In this document: piece after piece, positions 43,520 through 54,875 of the stretch | Layout: the number at the start of each line of letters is the position of its first letter | Numbering within the stretch: the first letter of the stretch is position 1 | From: Aegilops tauschii subsp. strangulata | Lineage: Eukaryota > Streptophyta > Magnoliopsida > Poales > Poaceae | Reading direction: 5' to 3' | DNA length: 64,000 nt | Assembly: GCF_002575655.3 (NCBI RefSeq) | Contig: NC_053035.3 | Span: 499,192,601-499,256,600 of the forward strand | Notes under the pieces: model-generated | Database searches by the model: none | Told to the model about the DNA's origin: nothing | Seen by the model: the letters and a program-made list of their open reading frames with translations, nothing else | Position numbers and translations under genes: made by a program

Positions 43520-44280
43520 GACAGGTTCCTCCTGTCAGGAGAATGAATCAATTTCAGTTAGCAGACTCACAAGAGTTGCTGGGGTTTTCCTAAACCTATA
43601 TCTCAATGCAAATTGTATTTCTGAATCTCATGTCCGAGGCGGCCACACTTCTGAAGAGGTGGACTGTCAGGAGTCCTGCTCTTATCTTTCTCTACGCTGC
43701 ATTGACATCCGAGTACCGCAACTCGGCGTGGGCTGAATTAGACCAGACAGTGAAAGAGTAAGGAATCATATCACAGGCAATCTTTGGAGAAGATGTATAT
43801 ATAAATTAAATGTCATCACTGTATTGGACAATTGACGAACAAGACAGCTTATGTACAAAACCTGGAAAACAACCTGAATTTGGTATCATCAAAACAACCT
43901 AAATCAGCCAGAAATCTGTGTCTTCTCTTTAAGGCTGAGAACACATATCGTGAGTTCGTGACTGAGTTGGGTTTCTGAGTTCCAAAGTTTCTCCTAGCAG
44001 CAAATAGTAACAAATGGGAAAATTTAATTATCTGCACCAGTCGTATGAAACCAAAAATTCCTGTATCAAGGTTTAGTGTGAATATGTGACTTCAGTAATG
44101 ATTTTCTCCCCCAACAACCAGTTTAGCTTCAGATCACCTTCTAGCATCTGTACAACAGGCATAATGCAAATACCAACTACTTCTATTCAACTCCTTCTAC
44201 TTATATCTGATACAGACAACAGTCCAGACAACTCCCAACTCCTAACTGAAGATTAGCAGCAGTTGCAGAATACAACAGTT
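43520..44280 (-). repeat. tandem duplicate A of the DUF569 3' region
   Basis: Collinear with 44821-45613 at roughly 65-75% identity by eye. Shared blocks include GACAGGTTCCTCCT, GACCTATATCTCAATG (AACCTATATCTCAATG here), ACTTCTGAAGAGGTGGA, the exon-3 cassette, CCTTCTAGCATCT, CAGGCATAATGCAAA and GAAGATTAGCAGCAGTTGCAG. Offset is about 1.3 kb. Copy A carries exon 3b (43692-43732). A 50-bp tandem unit (AACTCCTAACTGAAGATTAG...) is repeated about two and a half times at its right edge (44237-44356). Confidence 0.8.
43692..43732 (-). CDS. alternative terminal exon (3b) of the DUF569 gene
   Basis: On the minus strand TCTAATTCAG precedes 41 coding bases in the phase needed by exon 2, giving AHAELRYSDVNAA and TAG. 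It parallels exon 3a (AHADLRYPNVNAE). Using it would make intron 2 about 1.97 kb instead of 0.66 kb. It may be a live alternative last exon or an unused relic. Confidence 0.45.
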
Positions 44281-44389
44281 TCCGTAAACTGCTAACTAAA
44301 GATTAGCAGCAGATACAGAATACAAAAGTTTCAGTAAACTCCTAACTGAAGATTAGCATTGTCTTCCACCACAAGCTGATCAGTGCTCC

Positions 44390-44660
44390 ATTAAAATAAA
44401 TCCCAAAAGATCATGTCAATGCAGCAAATAATACAACAGCGCTGGCATCTAAGGGAAACAAATGCACTTGGCGGTACATATCTTGCAAAATTCATTTTCT
44501 GCAGCAAATAATACAACAGCAAATAATCCCAAAAGACCACTACCAGTACATATCTTGCAAAATTCATTTTCTGCTGAATGACTGAAACTTGAAACGGCAG
44601 CGCTGGCATCTAGGGGAAACAAATGCACTGGGCGGTTCAAATGCTGAAGTAGCAGCAAGA
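44390..44660. repeat. local tandem repeat between the two duplicates
   Basis: The phrases GCAAATAATACAACAGC, CAGCGCTGGCATCTA with GGGAAACAAATGCACT, and ACATATCTTGCAAAATTCATTTTCTGC each occur twice within 270 bp, so this spacer has its own internal duplication of roughly 90-180 bp. Confidence 0.7.
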
Positions 44661-44820
44661 ATAAGAACACAACCATTACAAACCAATGCCATTGCATAAC
44701 TGTTCACAGAGGTTCTCAAGTTGACATCTTAGAGAAATGCACTTGGCAATGCTGAAGTAGCAGCCACAATAAGAACACAATCATTTCTTCACACAGGTTC
44801 TGAAATTTGGAACCACATGG

Positions 44821-45613
44821 GACAGGTTCCTCCTATCTGGCGAATGAATCAAGTTTATCTAGGCTAGCAGACAAGAGGCGCTTCCTAGACCTATATCTCA
44901 ATGAAAAGTGCAGTTCTGAATTCTCATGTCATAGTGTCCTAGGAGGCGACACTTCTGAAGAGGTGGATGGTCGACGGTCAGGAGTCCAGCTCTTATATTT
45001 CTCTACTCTGCATTGACATTCGGGTACCGCAGGTCTGCATGGGCTGAATTAGAACATGAAATGAGGAAGTTAGGCATCATGTCAGTGCAACAGTTTGAGA
45101 AGATCAATAGCTTAAATATCACTGTTTTCCAGAATTAATGAAGACAGCTCATGCACAAAAGCCTGAGAAACAATATAATGTGCAAAAACCTGAAAGACAA
45201 CTTTCATGAAATACTGCAGGATTAACCTGAATTTGGTTCACATGTTGTTCACATAATTTTTATAGTATGCTAAATCCAACAGAATTTACAGTACAAGTAA
45301 CTTGACTGAGTTGGATATCAAAGTTCCAAATTTTCTACAGGTGACAAATAGTGCCTAATGGGAAAACTGACTTGTCTGTATCAGGGACAGTACGATGAAA
45401 CCAATAATTTCTGTGTTAGGGTTTAATGTGAATATGTTATGATTTTATCCACAAACAAACTGGATTCAGATACCTTCTAGCATCTTTGCAGCAGGCATAA
45501 TGCAAACACCAACTGTTTCCGTTTAACTCCGTCTACTTATGTCTAATACTACAACAGTCCACACAACTCCCAAGTCGTAACTGAAGATTAGCAGCAGTTG
45601 CAGAAAACAACAG
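44821..45613 (-). repeat. tandem duplicate B of the DUF569 3' region
   Basis: Partner of 43520-44280. It contains exon 3a (45003-45043) and most of intron 2. Its right edge has GTAAACTGTTCTTCAG twice (about 45618 and 45647). Confidence 0.8.
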
Positions 45614-46768
45614 TTACAGTAAACTGTTCTTCAGACAGTTTCATAGTAAACTGTTCTTCAGTCAATGCAGCAAACAGGAAGTTGGCAATGGCGCGTCTCA
45701 CCTGGCGTCCCCGCCATGAAGACGATGATGTCGAGGGTCTGCCTGCTGCGGGGCAGGTCGATGACCAGTGGGGTAGGCCGCCCGTGCATACCCGCTCGGA
45801 CGCACATGACGAGGTTGGAGACGTCCATGGCGACACCCAGCCGGCTGGCCAGCTTCTTCCTCAGGTGGTACGCGGACCTGCCCCTGAATACGAGTGAGGC
45901 CCAGGGGAAGCTGGCGTTGGACTCGTCGGCGCCTGCCTGCTCGACCTGGATCACCCGCCACGGCAACATGAAGCTGAGGCTTCTGGGGAGGCGGAGCTGC
46001 AGTTGAGTCCCAAAGAACCATCAAATACGAAGCAGAGGCAGAGTAGTACTGCTCTGAATCTTCCTCAAGAATTGCAAAAGAATTGCAAGATGCCTATAAT
46101 TGCAAATCCCCAATTGTCACGACATCCAAGAGAACCCAATTCTGGAAGATTCAAGAAGCGGGTATGGCGCAAATTTGGCAGGAATCTGCCATCCCCGCGG
46201 TTGAATCCGGACGCAAACTAACGACACCCAAGAACCCAATTCGCTAAGCAGTTCGAGAAGTACGAAGCAGCGGGCATGGCGGACTCACCCCAGTCGGAGC
46301 TGCAAGGCGAGGCGTGTCCTCCCTGGAGGGGATGCGCTCCACGACCCAATGCATCATCGTGCCGGCGCTGTCGGAGTCGTCGACGCTGAGGTACCTCCCG
46401 TTGGCGCGGAGGCGGCGGCCGCCGACGTGGCGGAGCAGGATATTGTCCCCCGAGCCGATCCCGGCGGCCTGCCACCTGATGGCCTCCTCCTCCCACGGCC
46501 CGTAGTCGCACTGCTCGACGCGGCTCTCAATGTGGCCTCGCAGCGCCGGCGCGTCCGTGGCGCCGAGGTAGCGGCCGTAGGCGGCGCTGTGGAGGAGCAA
46601 GTACTGGGCACCGCCATCTCCCTGGTAGATGTGCACCGCCCAAGCCGCGTTCATCGACGCGCGGCGCCGGCTCAGGGAGACGCCAAGCCCGTCGTCGTCG
46701 GCGTGCAGGTACGTGCCGCGCTCGCGGCTCCGCAGCCGCACGTGGTGGCCGTCCTCGAACTGCTCCAT
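45003..46768 (-). CDS. DUF569 domain protein (actin-crosslinking-like beta-trefoil fold)
   Basis: Three exons on the minus strand: 46768-46289, 45996-45702 and 45043-45003, giving 271 aa. Introns are GTGAGT...CTGCAG and GTGAGA...ATTCAG, and phases fit exactly. The protein starts MEQFEDGHHVRLRSR, the hallmark of the family. A first trefoil-type region with TYLHADDDGLGVSLSRRRAS follows, then LLRHVGGRRLRANGRYL and TMMHWVVE. After a short linker comes the conserved C-terminal module (SLVFRGRSAYHLRKKLASRL, CVRAGMHGRPTPLVIDLPRS, DIIVFMAGTP) ending RYPNVNAE. Function is unknown; the fold is annotated as related to actin-crosslinking proteins. The frame is intact and GC-rich. No TATA box is obvious, but the leader is CT-rich as in many grass genes. 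It is convergent with the ELOF1-type gene. Confidence 0.88.
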
Positions 46769-47857
46769 CGGTCGCCAGTGACGCTGGAGAGCAGAGGCGC
46801 GCGGTGGAGAGAGAAACCGAGCGGGGATGGAGGAGAGGCGGGGATGGTGGTTTCTTGGCGCTCCGGCGACGGGGAGAAGAGGAGGAGAGAAGGCTGTTGG
46901 TTGGGACGGTTACGTTCGGGCGCCAAGGCGGGGTATTTCAAGGTGCCTGGCGCGTCCCCCCAGCCCACACTCCTGTGCGCAGCCTCCTTCCGAAGAGCCC
47001 ACATGACTTGTTTCCTTTTGCCCTGATTCCTCAACACATCCGCGGGCGCAAAATCCCTATTCTAGGCTCAACGCCAACGTCAAACATGAAGAGCAGGAGA
47101 AGCCACACCTAACACACTACAACCAAGACAACTGAAGAGGACCGGAGCCGCGCCGCCAAGAGAAACCACCGTGCCACGAGAACCCGAACACACCGAGTCT
47201 TCTCCGACCGAGCCACCTCCGGAGAGGGCCGACTCATCGTCGAGACTGCCCCCTTGCTCCGGGTCATGGAGCGCCGCTCCTGCCAAGAAACAGTAAGGAC
47301 CGAGAATGGAGACCACGAGAACAATCTACAAGATAGGCGGTCATCGAAACCACCCCTCGCTACAGGCAAGGATGCAGTACGCCAGCGAGAAGGCAAACTC
47401 GATGCTATAAGCCATCTGCAACCGAGAGGAACCGAGGGTCCACAACGACACCCTCAAGAGGGTGATGACACCGTGTGCCACCGTCGTCGAGTCCGAGAGA
47501 TGGACTAGGATTTTTCACCCTGGACCCGTGGTACCTTGAGGGGACCAATAGCAACCCCCTAGAGGAAAGCGACGTTCGTAGGTGCCATCGTTGCCGGCGC
47601 CGGAGTGCAGAGCTTTCGCTCGGACCCACACAAGTGCCACCTGTGGACTCAAGGTTGCCGACCCAACATATGAGGGGGAGTCGCGACCTTTCGCGCTAGG
47701 CCTCCAGATCTAGACAAGGGAATCGCCATTGCCAAAGCCACGATGACACCAGGGCCACCCGCCACCCCTCCCCTTGCTACCCACATAGCCAAGAGAAGGC
47801 GCCACCACCGCTGCCGTGCTTCCAGCTGCAGAGCCACCCGTGCAACCTCACTATTGG
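46769..47857. other. DUF569 upstream region, then unclassified sequence
   Basis: 46769-46950 is the CT-rich 5' UTR and proximal promoter (minus strand). From about 47080 to 47857 the composition changes: GC-rich, with frames on both strands (for example 47109-47396 and 47254-47508) that match no family I know. It looks like old transposon or untranslated LINE-type sequence, but I cannot show termini. Confidence 0.4.
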
Positions 47858-47907
47858 TGTCAAAACCGGCGGATCTCGGGTAGGGGGTCCCGAGCTGTGG
47901 ATCTGGG
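47858..47907 (+). mobile_element. gypsy-type LTR, first 50 bp (interrupted)
   Basis: TGTCAAAACCGGCGGATCTC opens a familiar Triticeae gypsy LTR (next phrase GGGTAGGGGGTCCCGA). It is interrupted at 47907 by the third Angela and resumes at 56602. The family name (possibly Fatima-type) is not asserted. Confidence 0.75.
47903..47907 (+). repeat. target-site duplication CTGGG, left copy
   Basis: CTGGG before the 5' LTR of the third Angela; exact partner at 56602-56606. Confidence 0.9.
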
Positions 47908-49628
47908 TGTTGGAAATATGCCCCAGAGGCAATAATAAAATGGTTATTATTATATTTCCTTGTTCATGATAATTGTCTGTTGTTCATGCTTTAATTGTGT
48001 TATCCGGAAATCGTAATACATGTGTGAATACATAGACCATAACATGTCCCTAGTGAGCCTCTAGTTGACTAGCTCGTTGATCAATAGATGGTTACGGTTT
48101 CCTGACCATGGACATTGGATGTCATTGATAACCGGATCACATCATTAGGATAATGATGTGATGGACAAGACCCAATCCTAAGCATAGCACTAGATCGTGT
48201 AGTTCGTTTGCTAAAGCTTTTCTAATGTCAAGTATCATTTCCTTAGACCATGAGATCGTGCAACTCCCGGATACCGTAGGAATGCTTTGGGTGTACCAAA
48301 CGTCACAACGTAACTGGGTGGCTATAAAGGTGCACTACAGGTATCTCCGAAAGTGTCTGTTGGGTTGGCTCGGATCGAGACTAGGATTTGTCACTCCGTA
48401 TGACGGAGAGGTATCTCTGGGCCCACTCGGTATTGCATCATCATAATGAGCTCAATGTGACTAAGTAGTTAGTCACGGGATCATGCATTACGGAACGAGT
48501 AAAGTGACTTGCCGGTAACGAGATTGAACGAGGTATTGGGAGACCGACGATCGAATCTCGGGCAAGTAACATACCGATTGATAAAGGGAATTGTATACGG
48601 GATTGCTTGAATCCTCGACATCGTGGTTCATCCGATGAGATCATCGTGGAACATGTGGGAGCCAACATGGGTATCCAGATCCCGCTGTTGGTTATTGGCT
48701 AGAGAGGTGTCTCGGTCATGTCTGCATGATTCCCGAACCCGTAGGGTCTACACACTTAAGGTTCGATGACGCTAGGGTTATAAAGAAGGTTTGTATGTGA
48801 TTACCGAATGTTGTTCGGAGTCCCGGATGAGATCCCGAACGTCACGAGGAGTTCCGGAATGGTCCGGAGGTAAAGATTTATATATGGGAAGTCACCATAT
48901 GGTCACCGGAAATATTCGGGGGTATACCGGTATTGTACCGGGACCACCGGAGGGGTTCCGGGGGTCCACCGGGAGGGTCCACCTGCCCGGGAGGGCCTTA
49001 TGGGCTGTAGGTGGAAGGGAACCAGCCCTTAGTGGGCTGGGCGCCAACCCCCCTAGGGCCCATGCGCCTAGGGTTTGGGGGGAACCCTAAAGGGGGGCGC
49101 CCCCCTTGCTTGGGGGGCAAGCTCCCTCCCCCCTTGGCCGCCGCCCCCCTCTAGATCTCATCTAGAGGGGCCGTCCCCTTCCCCCTTCTCCCTATAAATA
49201 GAGGGGTGAGGGGAGGGCTGCAGCACCACATCCAAGGCGCAGCCCCTCCCCTCCCCAACACCTCTCCTCCTCCGCGTGTGCTTGGCGAAGCCCTGCCGGA
49301 GAACTGTCACTCCACCACCACCACGCCGTCGTGCTGCTGTTGGAGCCTTCTTCCTCAACCTCTCCCTCCTCCTTGCTGGATCAAGGCGTGGGAGACGTCA
49401 CCGCTCCGTACGTGTGTTGAACGCGGAGGTGCCGTCCGTTCGGCGCTTGGATCATCGGTGATTTGGATCACGACGAGTACGACTCCATCAACCCCGTTCT
49501 CTTGAACGCTTCTGCTCGCGATCTACAAGGGTATGTAGATGCACTCCTCCCCTCTCGTTGCTAGTAAACTCCATAGATTGATCTTGGTGATGCGTAGAAA
49601 ATTTTAATTTCTGCTATGATCCCCAACA
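47908..49628 (+). repeat. 5' LTR of the third Angela
   Basis: 1721 bp, TGTTGG to CCAACA. The TATA region reads CCTATAAATAGAGGGG at 49191-49206. Confidence 0.92.
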
Positions 49629-49629
49629 G

Positions 49630-49645
49630 TGGTATCAGAGCCAGG
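49630..49645 (+). other. canonical primer-binding site
   Basis: TGGTATCAGAGCCAGG begins two bases after the 5' LTR and is complementary to the 3' end of initiator-Met tRNA, the primer of this copia group. It gives the reference against which the damaged sites at 16116 and 23130 are judged. Confidence 0.85.
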
Positions 49646-50898
49646 TCTATGCGTAGTTTCTATGCACGAGTAGAACACAAGTTGTTGTGGGCGTCGATTT
49701 TGTCAATTTACTTGCCGTTACTAGTCTTATCTTGATTCGGCGGCATCGTGGGATGAAGCGGCCCGGACCGACCTTACACGTACGCTTACGTGAGACAGGT
49801 TCCACCGACAGACATGCACTAGTTGCACAAGGTGGCTAGCGGGTGTCTGTCTCTCCCACTTTAGTGGGATCGGATTCGATGAAAAGGGTCCTTATGAAGG
49901 GTAAATAGAAATTGGCATATCACATTGTGGTTTTGGCGTAGGTAAGAATCGTTCTTGCTAGAAACCTATAACAACCACTTAAAAGTTTGCAACAACAATT
50001 AGAGGACGTATAACTTGTTTTTGCAGCAAGTGTCATGTGATGTGATATGACCAGAAGGATGTGATGAATGATATATGTGATGTATGAGATTGATCATGTT
50101 CTTGTAATAGGAATCACGACTTGCATGTCGATGAGTATGACAACCGGCAGGAGCCATAGGAGTTGTCTTAATTTATTTATGACCTGCGTGTCAACTGGAA
50201 CGTCATGTAATTACTTTAGTTTATTGCTAACCGTTAGCCATAGTAGTAGAAGTAATAGTTGGCAAGACAACTTCATGAAGACATGATGATGGAGATCATG
50301 GTGTCATGCCGGTGACGATGATGAACATGGCGCCCCGAAGATGGAGATCAAAAGGAGCAAAATGATATTGGCCATATCATGTCACTATTTGATTGCATGT
50401 GATGCTTATCATGTTTTACATCTTATTTGCTTAGAACGATGGTAGCATAAATAAGATGATCCCTCGCTAAAATTTCAAGAAAGTGTTCCCCCTAACTGTC
50501 CACCGTTGCGAAGGTTCGTTGTTCCGAAGCACCACGTGATGATCGGGTGTGATAGGTTCTAACGTTCGCATACAACGGGTGTAAGCCAGATTTACACACG
50601 CAATACACTTAGGTTGACTTGACGAGCCTAGCATGTACATACATGGCCTCGGAACACAAGAGACCGAAAGGTCGAACATGAGTCGTATAGCAGATACGAT
50701 CAACATGAAGATGTTCACCGATGATGACTAGTCCGTCTCACGTGATGATCGGACACGGCCTAGTTAACTCAGATCATGTATCACTTAGATGACTAGAGGG
50801 ATGTCTGTCTGAGTGGGAGTTCGTTAATAATTTGATTAGATGAACTTCATTATCATGAACTTAGTCTAAAAACCTTTACAATATGTCTTGTAGATCAA
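49646..50898 (+). other. Angela untranslated leader, third copy
   Basis: Non-coding leader collinear with 16133-17377; no start codon with an extended frame before 50899. Confidence 0.8.
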
Positions 50899-53800
50899 AT
50901 GGCCCACGCTAATGTTGCCCTCAACTTCAACGCGTTCCTAGAGAAAACCAAGCTGAAAGACGATGGTAGCAACTACACGGACTGGGTCTGTAACCTGAGG
51001 ATTATCCTCATAGCTGCCAAGAAAGCATATGTCCTTGAAGCACCGCTAGGTGATGCACCTGTTTTCCCAGCAACTCAAGACGTTCTGAATGTCTGGCAGT
51101 CACGTAGTGATGATTACTCCCTGGTTCAGTGCGGCATGCTTTACAGCTTAGAACAGGGGCTCCAAAAGTGTTTTGAGCAGCACGGAGCATATGAGATGTT
51201 CCAAGAGCTGAAAATGGTTTTCCAAGCTCATGCCCAGGTCGAGAGATATGAAGTCTCCGACAAGTTCTACAGTTGTAAGATGGAGGAGAATAGTTCCGTC
51301 AGTGAACACATACTCAAAATGTCTGGGTTGCACAACCGCTTGTCTCAGCTGGGAGTTAATCTTCCGGATGACGCGGTCGTTGACAGAATCCTTCAGTCGC
51401 TCCCACCTAGCTACAAGAGCTTTCTGATGAACTTCAATATGCAGGGGATGGAAAAGACCATTCCTGAGGTATATTCAATGCTGAAATCAGCGGAGGTGGA
51501 GATCAAAAAGGAACGTCAAGTGTTGATGGTGAATAAAACCACTAAGTTCAAGAAAGGCAAGGGTAAGAAGAACTTCAAGAAAGACGGCAAGGGAGTTGCC
51601 GCGCCCGGTAAGCAAGCTGCCGGGAAGAAGACAAAGAATGGACCCAAGCCTGAGACTGAGTGCTTTTATTGCAAGGGAAACGGTCACTGGAAGCGGAACT
51701 GCCCCAAGTACTTAGCGGATAAGAAGGCCGGCAATACCAAAGGTATATGTGATATACATGTTATAGATGTGTACCTAACCAGCGCTCGTAGTAGCTCCTG
51801 GGTATTTGATACCGGTGCGGTTGCTCATATTTGTAACTCAAAGCAGGAGCTGCGGAATAAGCGGAGACTGGCGAAGGACGAGGTGACGATGCGCGTCGGG
51901 AATGGTTCCAAGGTCGATGTGATCGCCGTCGGCACGCTACCTCTACATTTACCTACGGGACTAGTTTTAAACCTCAATAATTGTTATTTAGTGCCAGCTT
52001 TGAGCATGAACATTGTATCTGGATCTCATTTAATGCGAGATGGCTACTCATTTAAATCCGAGAATAATGGTTGTTCTATTTATATGAGAGATATGTTTTA
52101 TGGTCATGCCCCGCTGGTCAATGGTTTATTCTTAATGAATCTCGAACGTGATGTTACACATATTCATAGTGTGAATGCCAAGAAATGTAAGGTTGATAAT
52201 GATAGTCCCACATACTTGTGGCACTGCCGCCTTGGTCACATTGGTGTCAAACGCATGAAGAAACTCCATGCAGATGGACTTTTGGAGTCTCTTGATTATG
52301 AATCATTTGACACGTGCGAACCATGCCTCATGGGCAAAATGACCAAGACCCTCCATTCTCCGGAACAGTGAAGCGAGCAACCAACTTATTGGAAATCATA
52401 CATACTGATGTGTGCGGTCCAATGAGCGTTGAGGCTCGCGGTGGCTATCGTTATGTTCTCACCCTCACTGATGACTTGAGTAGATATGGGTATGTCTACT
52501 TAATGAAACACAAGTCTGAGACCTTTGAAAAGTTCAAGGAATTTCAGAGTGAGGTTGAGAATCAACGTGACAAGAAAATAAAGTTTGAGTCACGAATTTG
52601 GCACACACTTAAGGAAATGTGGAATTGTTTCACAACTCACGCCGCCTGGAACACCTCAGCGTAATGGTGTGTCCGAACGTCGTAATCGCACTCTATTGGA
52701 TATGGTGCGATCTATGATGTCTCTTACCGATCTACCGCTATCATTCTGGGGTTATGCTTTAGAGACTGCCGCATTCACTTTAAATAGGGCTCCGTCGAAA
52801 TCCGTTGAGACGACACCGTATGAATTATGGTTTGGAAAGAAACCTAAGCTGTCGTTTCTTAAAGTTTGGGGATGCGATGCTTATGTCAAGAAACTTCAAC
52901 CTGAAAAGCTCGAACCCAAGTCGGAAAAATGCGTCTTCATAGGATACCCTAAGGAAACCATTGGGTATACCTTCTACCTCAGATCCGAAGGCAAGATCTT
53001 CGTTGCCAAGAACGGGTCCTTTCTGGAGAAAGAGTTCTCTCGAAAGAAGTAAGTGGGAGGAAAGTGGAACTTGATGAGATGACCCCTCTTGAACCAGAAA
53101 GTAGCGCAGCACAAGAAAATGTTTCTGTGGTGCCTGCACCGACTAGAGAGGAAGTTAATGATGACGATCATGATCAAGTTACCACTGAACTTCGTAGGTC
53201 CAGAAGGACACGTTCCGCACCAGAGTGGTACGGCAACCCTGTCCTGGAAATCATGTTGTTGGAGAACGGTGAACCTTCGAACTACGAAGAAGCAATGGCG
53301 GGTCCAGATTCCAACAAATGGCTTGAAGCCATGCAATCCGAGATAGGATCCATGTATGAAAACAAAGTATGGACTTTGACAGACTTGCCCGATGATCGGC
53401 GAGCGATAGAAAATAAATGGATCTTTAAGAAGAAGACGGACACGGATGGAAATGTTACCATCTATAAAGCTCGACTTGTCGCTAAGGGTTATCGACAAGT
53501 TCAAGGAGTTGACTACGATGAGACCTTCTCACCCGTAGCAAAGCTGAAGTCCGTCCGAATCATGTTAGCAATTGCCGCATTCTACAATTATGAAATATGG
53601 CAAATGGACGTCAAAACGGCATTCCTTAACGGCTTCCTTAAGGAAGAATTGTATATGATGCAGCCGGAAGGTTTTGTCGATCCTAAGAATGCTGACAAAG
53701 TATGCAAGCTCCAGCGCTCAATCTATGGGCTGGTGCAGGCATCTCGGAGTTGGAACATTCGCTTTGATGAGATGATCAAAGCGTTTGGGTTTACGCAGAC

Positions 53801-54843
53801 TTATGGAGACGCCTGTGTTTACAAGAAAGTGAGTGGGAGCTCTGTAGCATTTCTCTTATTATATGTGGATGACATACTATTGATGGGAAATGATATAGAA
53901 TTCTTGGAAATTATAAAGGCCTACTTGAATAAGTGTTTTTCAATGAAGGACCTTGGAGAAGCTGCTTACATATTAGGCATCAAGATCTATAGAGATAGAT
54001 CGAGACGCCTCATAGGTCTTTCACAAAGCACATACCTTGACAAGATATTGAAGAAGTTCAATATGGATCAGTCCAAGAAGGGGTTCTTGCCTGTATTGCA
54101 AGGTGTGAGATTGAGCACGGCTCAATGCCCGACCACGGCAGAAGATAGAGAAAAGATGAGTGTCGTCCCCTATGCCTCGGCCATAGGGTCTATTATGTAT
54201 GCCATGCTGTGTACCAGACCTGATGTAAACCTTGCCGTAAGTTTGGTAGGAAGGTACCAAAGTAATCCCGGCATGGAACACTGGACAGCGGTCAAGAACA
54301 TCCTGAAGTACCTGAAAAGGACTAAGGATATGTTTCTCGTTTATGGAGGTGACGAAGAGCTCGTCGTAAAGGGTTACGTCGATGCTAGCTTCGACACAGA
54401 TCTGGATGACTCTAAGTCACAAACCGGATACGTGTATATTTTGAATGGTGGGGCAGTCAGCTGGTGCAGTTGCAAGCAAAGCGTCGTGGCGGGATCTACA
54501 TGTGAAGCGGAGTACATGGCAGCCTCGGAGGCAGCACATGAAGCAATCTGGATGAAGGAGTTCATTGCCGACCTAGGAGTTATTCCCAATGCATCGGGGC
54601 CGATGACTCTCTTCTGTGACAACACTGGAGCTATTGCCCTTGCCAAGGAGCCCAGGTTTCACAAGAAGACCAGGCACATCAAGCGTCGCGTCAACTCCAT
54701 TCGTGAAAATGTTCAAAATGGAGACAGATATTTGTAAAGTGCATACAGATTTGAATGTCGCAGATCCGTTGACTAAACCTCTTCCATGAGCGAAACATGA
54801 TCAACACATGAACTCTATGGGTGTACGATTCAGCACAATGTAA
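50899..54843 (+). pseudogene. Angela gag-pol, third copy, broken
   Basis: Gag, zinc knuckle CFYCKGNGHWKRNC, protease WVFDTGAVAH and integrase zinc region (LWHCRLGHIG, both His present) are in one frame to 52371, where a 1-nt insertion near 52352 shifts it. Integrase continues with HTDVCGPMSVEARGGYRYVL. A 29-bp deletion at about 52585 then removes the residues around the second catalytic Asp (the RSDRGGEY region of the other copies). The remaining integrase (GTPQRNGVSERRN) ends at 53052 after a 1-nt loss near 53036. RT and RNase H share one long frame 53064-54737 with YVDDILLMG (53872 on) and SKSQTGYVYILNGG; a 2-nt loss near 54725 cuts off the last RNase H residues. The ancestral stop is TAA 54841-54843. 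Confidence 0.92.
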
Positions 54844-54875
54844 CTAGATTATTGACTCTAGTGCAAGTGGGAGAC

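Noticed and set aside
46349..47026. 225-aa plus-strand frame and others at 46314-46617
   Set aside because: Antisense to or out of frame with exon 1 of the DUF569 gene; high GC keeps several frames open there.
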